Below are positions 33,230 to 44,029 of a stretch of DNA of 64,000 bases, piece by piece. This DNA comes from Ascarosepion bandense. Its lineage: Eukaryota; Mollusca; Cephalopoda; Sepiida; Sepiidae. The notes beneath the pieces were generated by a model, which was not told the DNA's origin, did not search any database, and saw only the letters and a program-made list of their open reading frames with translations. The translations under genes were made by a program, and so were the position numbers. The stretch covers positions 2,260,501 through 2,324,500 of the forward strand of contig JBBBDQ010000350.1 in the NCBI GenBank assembly GCA_037127315.1, in the 5' to 3' direction. Each line of letters starts with the position of its first letter. Within the stretch, counting starts at the first letter, position 1.

Positions 33230-33539
33230 CTTATTTATAAATGGAACTTTGTGTGTGTGTGTCTGTCTGTGTGTATATCCGTTACCTATAGACTCCGAAA
33301 CAGCTGAACCGATTTCCTTGAAAATTTACACAGTTGTACTATAAGCATCTGTGAGTGTTCTCAGCTAGGTTTTGTGTTGAGGTACCCCCGATAAATATTG
33401 AAAATCAATAATTGAAAAAATCGGGTTATAGAAGGAGTGGTCCGATTTTAATCAAATTTGATACACTCATAGACAAAAACATAAGGAACGATATTCAGAA
33501 GTTTCAAGGTTGCAGTTCTGACAATAGTGCAGAAAATCG

Positions 33540-33579
<40 letters not shown>

Positions 33580-33741
33580 GCAAGATACTTACATCCATTC
33601 ATTTTTCTTTCAGTCTACGGTTTCACTTTAACTGGAAACAACTATTGCTTTTTTAGTCTTTCGTGTCAACGTCCAAAGAGGACCATGGATTAGTTTTAAA
33701 GCTTTCATTACACCTGAGCAATGCTGAGCTATACTGCTAGT
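33230..33741 (-). repeat. CTAG-ended interspersed repeat, copy 2
   Basis: Same element as 101-824, without the extra 220 bp. The minus strand starts ACTAGCAGTATAGCTCAGC. It contains an (AT)n tract at 33538-33573. Confidence 0.85.
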
Positions 33742-33761
33742 ATATATATATAAATATATAT

Positions 33762-34061
33762 CAGTCAGTTAAGTGCCATACGTGATACACGCTTGGGCGA
33801 TCATGTCTCAAAAGAGACATGACTGACTGGGCAGAAGATTATCCTACAGTAGGTTGCCATTGCTTTCTGCGGTAGACTGGTTGCCGACCAAGGCTATAGA
33901 ACCCAATCTGTCCTGCTATTTAACCCATAACTGGAAGGAAGAGACGGATTAATACCTTTCCCAAGGGTATTTGCATGTAAATGAATACAATGGATCCAAC
34001 TGGAATTCGAACTCGGCTCCCCGGTTTCTCGTTCTGAGCCGATATCCACTGTACCACAACA
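33762..34061 (-). repeat. tRNA-derived SINE, copy A9
   Basis: Near-consensus and full length. It is reversed relative to copy A8, 630 bp away, so the two can pair in the pre-mRNA. Confidence 0.92.
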
Positions 34062-34162
34062 GGTTTTCTTTTGATCTTAATACAACATTATAAGTAGTTA
34101 TTATGGTCTGGTGATTTTTCTAATGTATTTTTCTTATGATTTGTAACATGTTTTCACTGCAG

Positions 34163-34168
34163 TTACAG
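34163..34168 (+). other. Candidate 6-nt optional microexon (TTACAG)
   Basis: A pyrimidine-rich tract ends in CTGCAG, followed by TTACAG and GTAAGT, all in the intron between the SRV exon and the SLKISR exon. Inclusion would keep the frame and change LKSL to LITESL at a surface loop. The exon pair without it already matches vertebrate MYO1B residue for residue in length, so if real this is an alternative exon. Such a pattern can arise by chance in 5.5 kb. Confidence 0.15.
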
Positions 34169-35880
34169 GTAAGTTTTATAACTCCTGATTCAGCATATAA
34201 AACTGGTTTAAGAAATTTGATTTTCTTGACCTTCAGATTATACAATCATTTAATGACAAATGTTTAAATTTAGTGCAAAAACTGTTGAATTTATGAATTG
34301 TTCTGACATTGAACATTTTTATGTCAAAGAGTTGGCTCTAAATAGCATTCACACTAACATTATAGTTTCTAATATCAGTAGTAGTAGAATTGTTACCAAT
34401 TAAATGGCAACAGTATTCCTGTTAATACTGTTAATTATATATTTTAGCTGATTGTTATTTGATAAAATTGAGAGTGTTTTTATATACATTTGTGAAGTAG
34501 ATAAAGACAAAATGTAACATGTGCTCAAACTCACTTCCCAAAATTAGTATTTTGATGTATGTTCATTGAAATACTGATTTGGGAGAAATGGGTCAGGCTG
34601 AGAACTTTTCAACACACCGTTGCGTTTTCTCTTCACTTGCATCACAAGAAACAAAAACAACTGAAAGTTTCCAGTAACATTTTTTTCATTCTTTTTGCAA
34701 TAACCGTCTGCTTCAAATTTTAGGATTTTTTTTTCTTTGAAATTCTCTGAAGCAGAAATTTTCAGATTGGGAAATGATAGACATGGGAAAGAAAACAAGC
34801 AAAAAGTCAATATTTGTCACTTCAGAAAAAGTAAGTTTTGCTGGAACAAACTATCTCTTGTCTGCAAACAAGATGCAAAGTTCTCTTACTTCTTGTCAAA
34901 GAAAAAGTATTCATCCAATTTATAGATTGGATCTATGATGGATGACTGAGCAACGAACTGAGAAAGTAGTTATCTTTACTGTTCATGTAGTCTGAAGCTC
35001 TTAAAGCCATCAATTCTTTCAGGAACTCTCAATTTGATTGTGGTTCTATTTAGGATTCTTTTTATGGTTGGCTCTTCTTTCTGACAATATCCAAGAGATT
35101 TGGATTAGGTTCCAAGATCTTTTGGTTTATCACTTTTTACTAACTTCAAGAACAAATACTGTAGAATAATTGTTAGTCTTCTCTGAGTTTATTTCTCACT
35201 GGCTGCTCTCTATCTCTTTTTTAAAGTTAACTTTACCCAACAAATATATTTCAAAATAATTCTAAACTTTTTTCTAAAATTCTGCCTGGAATGAGAAGTT
35301 ATTTACATTACTTACACTTGGCCTATTATCCTTATCTTTGTTGTTATCACAGTGTTTTGGCTGTTGTGCTCTCCAGCATTCCTCATCTGCCTGTCAATCT
35401 AGATAACCTTCAGAGAATTTCAAACTGAACCATTTAAGTTACAAAAGTATGTCTTGTTATTTTTGATACAGTTAAGTTATTACATACTTTGTTTCCACAA
35501 GTAGACACTGCCACGCCCAGGGCCCAGGAATTGAACTTTTATTTACAAATTCATGAACCAACACTCCCATCCACTCTCATCTTGTACCAAGACATTCCAA
35601 TCATTGTATTCTACAACATTCCTCAAATGTCTTGCATTTAGCAATTTTTAATGAAGCAAGGAAACTCTTTATTTAATCTCTAATAATTAACAAAAAAAAT
35701 GTAAATAACAAAACAACAAATGAAGATAAGATATTGTTAGGATAAGTGAAAGTTTTTTTTATAACCTGTGAAATTTATCTATTTCCAAGGTTTGATAACT
35801 TGTTCCTTCCAGGGTAGCATATATCAATCAATTGGAGATTGAGAGTTCATTCAGGGGGTAACAAAAAGTATCAGTTGAGA
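34169..35880. other. Intron; family D fragment only
   Basis: 35297-35385 resembles one end of TIR family D (TTATTTACATTACTTACACT, ATCCTTATCTTTGTTGTTA, TGGCTGTTGTGCTCTCCAG). The rest is unassigned. Confidence 0.45.
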
Positions 35881-35939
35881 TGGATGCATGCAATCGAGTG
35901 AGATGTAGGAGAAATATCAACACACACATCACTTCAGCT

Positions 35940-36340
35940 ACTGATTACCATCGTTGGCCAAAGGCATTACTGCTGATGTCTTGGACAGTCATGTAGTCTT
36001 CTGCATTGTGGGCATCCATTGCTAATGCCAGTCTTGTCAGACCTGCATCCATTGTGGAATTGATGTTGGCTTTATTTTTTGTATTTTTTTGGTACTATTC
36101 TGGAAGTGGGTGAATGTAGCCAGACAAGATTAAGATCTTTTTCATCATATGAGCTGTGTGTGTTGAAGTGAGCACTTTTGTTTTAGTTAAAGTATTGGTG
36201 TTCCAAAAGCATACAACAAATTTGAATGGCATTTTATGCTGTTCTGCATCTCTAACATTGGCTATCCCAAGAACTGAACTCATAACATTCCTGGAATGAG
36301 ATAATTTTAAACAGCAGAATCCAGTGTTTTTTTTGTTTTT
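35940..36340 (-). other. Unrecognised coding-like sequence (broken)
   Basis: On the minus strand, 36056 to about 35945 reads MDAGLTRLALAMDAHNAEDY then MTVQDISSNAFGQRW and a stop, with ordinary amino-acid composition unlike AT-rich noise. An 85-codon frame at 36095-36352 lies upstream in another frame. Possibly a decayed transposon ORF or retrocopy. I do not recognise the family. Confidence 0.3.
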
Positions 36341-36344
36341 TTTT

Positions 36345-36690
36345 ATAATCATATCACCCCAAGCAAGGCGTTTTACCAGGGGTTACATAGGAGGAAAGTT
36401 ATGAAATTGAGTGACAGATTATAGAAGGTGTCAGGAAGTGGGTAAGAGAAGAATGAGAATACTGATGAGAGTGGAGTGGACAGAGAAAGGAGCATGAGAG
36501 AGAGGATGCAAGATAGAAGATGACTATTGATTTTACATTTAAATTATTGGAGATTGTAGTTGTCGAGAAAGCAAGTAAAAAGGAAGGGAATTCCACAGGT
36601 GAGAAGTGCAAGAATAGAAGCTGCTGGAGTAGAATTTGCATTTACATTTTATTGGTTTCACAGTAAACCGATAAATTATTATTATAAATT
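36345..36690 (-). pseudogene. LINE reverse-transcriptase 3' end
   Basis: Minus strand: AFTVKPIKC..-like start near 36660, LLQQLLFLHFSPVEFPSFLL, SNNLNVKSIVIFYL, and the tail CACCCCAAGCAAGGC at 36356. Same family as 55095-56000 and 60955-61525. Confidence 0.75.
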
Positions 36691-37319
36691 ATTACCTGGT
36701 CCATGTAACAAAGGGTCATATTCCAAATTCCTCAAAATGTAACAATTACTTAAGAAAGAGCTCAGAAGGCAGTGACTAAAACATTGGGAATAAAATAGAG
36801 GATATTAGTCTGGAAAAATTGTTGAATGATAATAAAAACTTGTTTCAGAAATTCACAGAGAATAGTTTAATAACTTAATCCAAATTCTGCAATATTTTTG
36901 GTTCCGAAAAATAAGACAATTGTTAGACTCTATGAGATTTTATTCAGAATGTTTTTAGATCTAGTTTTCTAGTTCTTAATTAAAGGGAAATAACTAATGA
37001 CGGCTTAAGGCTAGTAATACAAATTTTAAATTTTATAATCAGACTCCATTATATAATTCAACTTTCCCTTGAAGAATATTAAGAATTTGCAACTCAAAAC
37101 ATATGAAATTTGAAAATCTTTGTTTATATAATCAAAAATGATTTTGAAAATGTTCATAGTATTTAATTTGCACTCAATGACACTTCTGAAAACTACTATC
37201 TTAAATACCAGCAGTTTTAAGAGGTAAGAGTTAGCAATCATGATCGATATTTGATAAATTTCATTCTTCACAGTTGATTTAAATAAGATACTTGTCATTG
37301 TTAACTATTTCTTTTTCAG

Positions 37320-37426
37320 AGTCACTAAAAATATCACGAAATGCTGAAAACTATCATTTTCTCAAAGGTAGTGGCTGCGTTCAAGTAGAAACCATTGACG
37401 ATAAAGAAAATTTTTATGCAGTCAAA
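37320..37426 (+). CDS. MYO1B: Class I myosin motor exon (SLKISRNAENYHFL...)
   Basis: A 107-nt exon: two bases completing a split Lys codon, then 35 codons. Acceptor is CTTTTTCAG, donor is AAA|GTGAGT. It encodes SLKISRNAENYHFL, matching the family's L-K-L.R....YNYL segment, then an acidic stretch with DDKENFYAV. The spacing from FHIFYQLLS to NYHFL equals that of vertebrate MYO1B residue for residue, which argues that no further exon is needed in the 5.5-kb intron before it. It is followed in phase 0 by the exon starting NGMEVIGF. Confidence 0.95.
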
Positions 37427-37644
37427 GTGAGTAGACTTTAAAGAATTTTTTATGCTATTTTTTCCTGGAAAAAAATTCCATGTTGAATGACTTTTCATCT
37501 TCTCTACAATGTTTATTGTCCACTGTTTTTAAAAATGTTTTTGCAGTTGAAAATAAAACCTAGTACGTGCGAGGGTGGGCTTACTATGAATGAGTCATGC
37601 ATGAGCTGTGAAATTTTGCACGCATTAATTTTAACTCCTTTTTA

Positions 37645-37835
37645 ATATCGTATTTCTTCAAGCATAATATGCACCCCTAAAATTGTACTGAAAGTGTGAG
37701 AAAATGCATCTACTCACACATAATATGCACCCCTAAAATAATATTTTTAATACCGTATTTCTTCATGCATTATATGCACCCCTAAAATTGTACTGAATGT
37801 GTGGGAAAATGCTTCTACTCACACACAATATATTT
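37645..37835. repeat. Tandem duplication of an about 115-bp unit
   Basis: 'CGTATTTCTTCAAGCATAAT' ... 'ATGCACCCCTAAAATTGTAC' at 37649 recurs at 37757 (CGTATTTCTTCATGCATTAT ...). The 'ATATGCACCCCTAAAA' word occurs three times. Non-coding. Confidence 0.85.
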
Positions 37836-37913
37836 CCCTTGCTTGATACTCAAACCCTATTAATTGTACCTCTCCAATTTCATTACAGCTAGCATTTCCA
37901 AATCTTTTTCAAG

Positions 37914-38218
37914 GATGTGCATTGTGGTGAAGAGGATATCATCTTGGAATAAGAAATTGGGGAACCAAGTTTGAATTCCAGTTGAATTCCTTGCATTCAC
38001 TTACATGCAAAGAACCTTGGGGAAAATATTAATCCATCTCTTCCCTCCAGTTATGGGTTAAATAATAGGACAGATTGGGTTCTATAGCCTTGGCTGGCAA
38101 TCAGTTTACCACAGAAATTAATGGCAACCTACTGTAGGATAATCTGCTGCCCAGTCAGTCATGTCTCTTTTGAGACACGATTGCCCAAGCATGTATCATT
38201 TATGGCACTTAACTGATT
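37914..38218 (+). repeat. tRNA-derived SINE, copy A10
   Basis: Full length, moderately diverged (GATGTGCATTGTGGTGAAGA ... GGCACTTAACTGATTC). Opposite in orientation to copies A11 and A12 on the other side of three or four exons. Confidence 0.9.
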
Positions 38219-38224
38219 CAAGCT

Positions 38225-39470
38225 GTAATTGAAGATATTTATCAAAATTTCCGAAACCACATCACATCAGTGAGCAAGTAACTGAAGGCAGGTTAGATTA
38301 TATTGCAGACCCTTCTTTAAATTTTGTCAAGGACCTCAAGATGAATAGCAAAAGGTATGGAAACAGTATCTAATGCACAAATGAATGGTAGATTTATAGA
38401 TGCGCAAAATAGATTCTGACGTGAAAAACTTTCGGGTCCAACACAGTGAACTAACCTTCCTAGCAGTAGATGCAGCTATGGATTCAATGTAGTCATTCCA
38501 TTTGAGGTCATTTGAGAAAGTGAGGCCAAAGAGGTGCAGTGCATTGCTCTCAAGGAGTCTAAGTATCATCCATTCTAATGGTAGGCAGAAATGTTTCTCT
38601 ATTGTAGTTAAAAGAGAGCAGCTTCATTTTAGAGCCATTAAAATTTATGATCCATTTCTTACCCCATTTAATCACAGTTTGGATGTTCTTTTGAAATGAA
38701 GGCAGCCAGGTTTACTTTGTCAGCCTTGACAGATTTCTTATTGAGACGGTCGTAAATGGTGGTGTCATCTGCATAGATGCCTATTTGAGAATGGATTATA
38801 TCAGGAAGATCATTGATAAAGATCAGAAAAGGCTTAGGACCTAGCATAGAGCCCTGAGGGATATCTGCATTTCTATGAAAAGATCTGGAAGCTTGACCAT
38901 TCAAAACAACCTGTATTTCATGATTTGATCAGAATTATTGGATTAAATCAAACAATCATCCAGAAATACCGTGGCTCTGGATGTTGCACAGAAGGGAAGC
39001 ATGTCAAACTCTGTCAAATGTTTTTGAGATATCAAGAGCAACAGCTCAAGCTTCACTATCCTTATCAAGAGCTTGGTATATATATTCAGTGATTGTAGTT
39101 AGCACATTAGTGGTAGACCTGATGAAACAAGCCATATTGTTTGTCAGAGAGAAGGTTGTGAGATGCCTAATTATTTCAGTATTGATAATAGCCTCAAATA
39201 CCTTGCCAAAAAGCACAAGAACAATAGAGGGGTCAGAGGGCTGTCCAGAATTCTTAAAAATGGGAACTACAGAAGAGGACTTTAAACAATCCGGAAAGCA
39301 GGAAGAAATGAGGTAATAGTTTGAAGAAGGCTGAAGCTAGCTCAGGGGCATATTTCTTTAGGACGATGACTAGAATTCTATCACTTCCACTTGTCTTATG
39401 GAAGTCAAGCTTAGAAATTGTTAGTAGACCAGAGATGGGATTATATTATATCTATATATATTTCTCAGTT
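38225..39470 (-). pseudogene. LINE reverse transcriptase fragment with YADD box
   Basis: The minus strand, read from 39060 downwards, has AVALDISKTFDRV in a broken frame; then a 78-codon frame (38668-38904) with GSMLGPKPFLIFINDLP and IGIYADDTTIYD; then LFGLTFSNDLKWNDYIESIA, STARKVSSL and a terminal frame (38336-38569). The catalytic YADD is intact, but stops and frameshifts separate the blocks. It is 5'-truncated and dead. Confidence 0.85.
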
Positions 39471-39842
39471 GAAACTCAGTTCTAGGTTAGAAATTAGGTA
39501 TGGTTACTCCAGACAAGTCAAGTGGCATCTTGCCTGTCTGACACCTCCTTTCCATCACAGATCCTGCAACAGTACGTATCCTATCAGTAAATTACTTTTA
39601 ACCTTCATTGTATTGTGTTAATTCAATGAAAAATAACTATGAAAATAATGTTGCCAATTTGTAGCAATAGGTCAGCATACTAGCAAATATTTCAAATTAG
39701 CACAATTTTAATTAATGAAAAGAAGATATCTACTAAAAGTTTATAAAGAAAACACTTCAAAATGGTGGAAATATTTAATGTGAAAAATTATCTGTAAATT
39801 TCTTTCTGATAATATTACAAGAAATTTTTTTCTTCTTTCCAG

Positions 39843-39990
39843 AATGGAATGGAAGTTATTGGATTCCTAGTTCATGAAATATTTGCTGTCTTTCAACTTG
39901 TAGCCAGTGTTCTAAAGTTTGGTAATTTAGAATTTCATCACAGAAGCAATTTGGATGGCACCAATGGCTGCGTTTTGATGAATGAATACG
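39843..39990 (+). CDS. MYO1B: Class I myosin motor exon (NGMEVIGF...LKFGNLEF)
   Basis: A 148-nt exon of 49 codons plus one base, with acceptor TTCTTTCCAG and donor G|GTCTGTAAG (a weaker but acceptable 5' site). It encodes NGMEVIGF (family NAM.IVGF) and VLKFGNLEF (family VLKLGNI.F), the helical upper-50K subdomain. A short divergent loop (HHRSNLDGTNGC) precedes VLMNEY. The trailing G joins AA at 40687 to give Glu, and the frame is then kept. Confidence 0.95.
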
Positions 39991-40686
39991 GTCTGTAAGA
40001 CTAGAAATTTTTCACTTTTTCTCTTCGTGATATTTCTTTTCTTTCACATCAGAAACCAACTTTCTTATTTTGTTCAATTTATACAAAGAAATGGCATTTA
40101 TGCTGAAAGAACCTCTTTTATTCAGTTATTAAAAATGAAAGAATACAAGAAGCAAATTCCACAGATTTCAATGGAAAGATTTTATTAAACAAAGAATTAT
40201 TTACATTCAAGTTTCTCCACTTTGATCTGAAACAAATCATTTGAAACAAAACTGTTTCAATGATTACACATAGAAAATTTTTAATTTTCTTAATGCTTAA
40301 GGTGACCAAATGAGAATTTCATCAGCTGAAAGCAGTTTGTATCAACCGCAATGGTAATACTAAATACTGCATTAAAATTATTTATATACCTATGAACATT
40401 AATGGGTATGCCCCAATCCTCATAAATACGTTGGACATTAGTATAAAAAATACAAACCATGATGGTAACTGATAGTATCTGAAAATAAATGGTAAGACAT
40501 TAGCTAGATGAAGATAACATTGCTTCTCACCTAAGTTCACTAGCACTACACAGGTGACAGTTTAAAATGTGGGAGGTATTTTTGATGCAATCTGTATATA
40601 AGAATCCTAATATTAATAATACATTGAGTTAAGATTTGAATTGCTATGATTAAAATAAATCTAAAATACTCTTTTTGTGATCACAG

Positions 40687-40805
40687 AAGCCCAAGAAATA
40701 TCAGAGTTAATTGGTTGTTCTGCGGAAGATTTGCAAACTGCTCTGACCCAAAGAACAGTGGAAGCCCGGGGAGAAAAGTTAAAGACAGACCTGAGTACAG
40801 CTGAT
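40687..40805 (+). CDS. MYO1B: Class I myosin motor exon with TEDS-site loop
   Basis: A 119-nt exon: AA completing Glu, then 39 codons. Acceptor is TGATCACAG, donor is GAT|GTGAGT. It encodes EISELIGC and then QRTVEARGEKLKT, the cardiomyopathy-loop region. The Glu in ARGEK lies 16 residues before the D of DALCK in the next exon, the TEDS-rule position; an acidic residue there means the motor would not need heavy-chain phosphorylation at this site (known for the family, inferred here). A 62-aa open frame on the opposite strand over 40661-40849 is a shadow of this exon. Confidence 0.95.
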
Positions 40806-41754
40806 GTGAGTGACCAGCAGCCTGTTTGAACCTTAAATTTAAAACTCAATTTTAATAAGATTTTTCTACTTTCTCGATTAACAAACCTGGTACTGTGATT
40901 TTTCTTAAGTATTTTTCACTAAGATTTACAAATTTTCTTAAGTGTGACTAATTAGAATGTTGATAATAGACTTGATAATAACTATTTGGTTATTTAATCC
41001 TAACCTCTTTTTGAATGAAAAATATTAACAATGGTTAGTAGAAAATGGTTCACTAATAGACATGTAAATTATACTGTATTATAAGTTCTTTTTTATTGGT
41101 TCATGAAGAAGTTTTAAGATTTTATCGCTTATAAATTAAATCTTGCCATATATGGTTACATATTCAAAATCTTAGTTTTCATTGGTTAGAAATTAAATCT
41201 GCACATATATGGTCATATTTTCATATTGTTTATTGTTATTGTTTTATACTGAATCAAATGTTGCTTTTCCCACTTGTTCACCTTTCTTACAAACTGTAAA
41301 AATGATAAATATATATTTGTCTACTGAATTTTATTTACTCCAATATCGGATTTTAGTCCTAAAAACAGAAAATCATTTAAGATTTCCATATTGCTGACAC
41401 ACTTTTTTTTTTTTGAAAGCAAGAAACATCAAATTTAATTCTTGATACCAGAATTCAAATAAAATTTCTGCAAATTACTACCCAATGTCCTAGGCCAGAA
41501 TTCATTCAATATTTGTCCTCCATGTTATCTGCAACATCCACCAAGGGCAGATAATCCTTCTTCCTTTATCCAAGAAGAAAGTAAGCAAAATATTAGTGAA
41601 GGATATCTAAATTTTATTTGCAATTATCATGTTAATTTCTTTTCAAAATAAATACCAAAAAATTAGAATATATTAGGATAATTATTGTTCAAGTAACCAA
41701 TTTGAGAAGTTCTTCATTTTTCAAATAACCCTTACAATTAATCTCTTCATTCAG

Positions 41755-41841
41755 GCTGCCTATGCTAGGGATGCTTTATGTAAAGCCATATACAGCCGGA
41801 TGTTCTCATGGCTCGTCCAAAGAATAAATGATGGAATCCGG
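41755..41841 (+). CDS. MYO1B: Class I myosin motor exon (AYARDALCKAIYSRMFSWLV)
   Basis: An 87-nt, 29-codon exon in phase 0 on both sides, with acceptor CATTCAG and donor CGG|GTAAGT. It encodes YARDALCKAIYSRMFSWLVQRIN, the strongly conserved helix after the TEDS loop. The usual DALAK motif is DALCK here. A LINE-tailed short repeat on the minus strand begins about 125 bp downstream. Confidence 0.97.
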
Positions 41842-41967
41842 GTAAGTTTTAAAAAAGACATTTTTAACAATCTTTTCAATTCATCTGTCATTTAATTGAG
41901 TCAACATCTGCAACAATAAAAGGCTTTTATCTGTATCAAATTAATAAACTTTTGGGGATTTATAGAA

Positions 41968-42165
41968 AAAATTTTTTTTTAATCATATCAGCCCGAGCAA
42001 GGCAGTAATGCTACTGATGCTACGTAAGAGAGAAAAGATTGTAAAAGAGAAAGCCGGAAACCGCATGCTAATCAGGGAACAAGGGATGAGCCGCTTTACC
42101 TGTTCAATAGACGTGGGTGGAGTGTGAACTGGGCGATAGTTTAGTCTATCTACTCCAATAAATGA
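41968..42165 (-). repeat. Short retroelement with LINE-type tail
   Basis: Reverse copy of the element at 21822: poly-T, AATCATATCAGCCCGAGCAA, GGAAACCGCATGCTAATCAG, TTCAATAGACGTGGGTGGAG and 'ATCTACTCCAATA'. Confidence 0.85.
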
Positions 42166-43077
42166 ATCATTATTTTATATATGACCTTAAAATTCTGGAT
42201 TTATAAAATGTCAATTCAGCATGTCTCACAAATATTAATCATTTTGGTCTGTCAGTAAATTCCAAAGACTTTACTGCCAAAAGTGCAAGGCATTTCCACT
42301 TTTAAATTTCTGGAAGTGTTAACATTAATTTTTTTTTGTTTTTAATATAAGAAACATGTTTCGATGAGTTATATGTATTTTTGTTTTTGTTGTTTTTATT
42401 AAACCATTTCAACCACTGAAACTTTTGTGATAAAAGCAAGAATGAAAAAACTCTCTGGATAATTTGTGGGATGATGAATATGATGTCATTTGAACAGAGA
42501 ATCATAAGAATCAACGAATTTAAACGTTTAAAAAATTTAGTTCTTGGATATTCTCAAGAGTTCAACTTTGCTTCTTATCAGGAACCATTTCTCATTACTG
42601 TTAACTTTTCAAAAATTGTACACATTTTGAAAGTAAAAAATAATGTTCTATACTATAGAACTAGTCATGATGAAATTAAGAGTCAGATATGGAGGACTAT
42701 TTCAAAAGAACCTCGTTAGACTGAAAACAGCATACCTTAGTTTCAGTTTGGGTTTGCAATATTTTGCTTCTGTAGTCAGTTTAATGTTTGGCTTTTACAC
42801 TTGAAAAACTTTAGCTTATTTAATTGGAGTAAGTTTCAAATATATTTATTTTGGACTTGCAATGTTATTTTATGTTTATTGCAAGAACAATTTTTTATCC
42901 TACAAAATTCACTAAAAAATGTAATTTAGGAAAGTTAATTTAACATTCTTCTCTATGAAATATTTAGACTAATGATAAACTCGAATTTTCTTTTGCACAA
43001 TCTGTATTTCTGTTTCTAACAGTATGTTGAATTTTTAACACTGTTCTTATATGGTAATGTAACTTTTTATATTAGAA
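42166..43077. other. Intron sequence, unassigned
   Basis: No repeat or gene recognised; short frames only. Confidence 0.45.
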
Positions 43078-43500
43078 AATTAAAGGAAAAATATTTGAAG
43101 ATTTAGGCAAGGCCATTCTGTGAGAGTTAGAAGTCCTACTAGGATTCATTCCTGGTAACCAAAGTCTTAAAAACATAAGATATGTAGATGGCACAGTGTT
43201 AATATTAGACATAGAAAGGAAATTAAAAGAACTCCTACAGAAATTAATGAGAGAAAATGAGAAGAAAGGACTAAACATTAATTGCAAGAAACTAGAATTC
43301 ATGGTTGTTAGCAAAAGGAACATCCCAACATGCAAATTACAAATTGGAAATAGCAAAATCAAGCAAGTACAACAGTTTAAATATCTGGGAAGTGTTTTAA
43401 CAGAGGACTGAAAATATGACATAGAAACCCAAAGAAGCATTGGGATAGTGAAAAATGCTTTCCAGAAGCTAAGCAAAGAAACAGGAAAATTTCATTGGAT
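43078..43500 (+). pseudogene. LINE reverse transcriptase fragment, family R copy 3
   Basis: Plus strand: KNIRYVDGTVLILDIERKLK (catalytic YADD changed to YVDG), LLQKLMRENEKKGLNINCKK, FMVVSKRNIP, IKQVQQFKYLGSVLTED, stop, then RSIGIVKNAFQKLSKE. Closely related to 15035-15910. A second short piece (CKLQIGDSKIKHVQQFKYLG) is at 43693-43800 after a family D fragment. Confidence 0.88.
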
Positions 43501-43511
43501 ACAACAAAAAG

Positions 43512-43690
43512 TTATCATTATTTATACTATTTACATTTGGACTATTGTCCTCATTTTTGTTGTTATCATAACATCTTGACTATTGTGACCTCCAACCTTC
43601 ATCTTATGGGATACTAGCTTAATGGATTAAGGAATTGGTTTGTGAATTTAGTGATATAGTGATTATAAGTTCAATCCCTGGGTCAGGTAT
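43512..43690 (+). repeat. Partial TIR family D element with tRNA-like core
   Basis: TATTTACATTTGGACTATTG and CCTCATTTTTGTTGTTAT at the left, then a tRNA-like segment (ACTAGCTTAATGGATTAAGG ... TAAGTTCAATCCC). The right terminus is absent. It sits between two pieces of the family R LINE. Confidence 0.55.
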
Positions 43691-43816
43691 TGTGTGCAAA
43701 TTACAAATTGGAGATAGCAAAATCAAACACGTACAACAGTTTAAATATCTTGGAAATACATTAAATGGATTGAAAATGAAAAGCAAAAGAAGCCTTCCAA
43801 AAAGCTTATAAAATAT

Positions 43817-44025
43817 TCAGTCAGTTAAGTGCCATACATGATACATGTCCAGGCAATCATGTCTCTTTTAAGACATGACTGACTAGGTAGAAGATTTTCC
43901 TACAGTAGATTGCCATTTCTTTCTATGGTAGACTGTTTGCCAAGCAAGGCTATAGGATCCAACATGTCCTGCTGTTCAACCTATAGCTGGAGGGAGAAAT
44001 GATGGATTAATACCTTTCTCAAAGG
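43817..44025 (-). repeat. tRNA-derived SINE, copy A11 (5'-truncated)
   Basis: Carries the tail and body (TCAGTCAGTTAAGTGCCATA to ATTAATACCTTTCTCAAAGG), but the tRNA head is missing where the RT fragment at 44030 begins. Confidence 0.88.
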
Positions 44026-44029
44026 CGTA

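Noticed and set aside
38668..38904. Possible functional reverse transcriptase gene because YADD is intact
   Set aside because: Only 78 codons are open, with stops and frameshifts on either side and no endonuclease domain; it is a remnant.
43072..43476. 134-codon minus-strand frame
   Set aside because: Shadow of the plus-strand LINE reverse transcriptase fragment (43078-43500), which has clear motifs.
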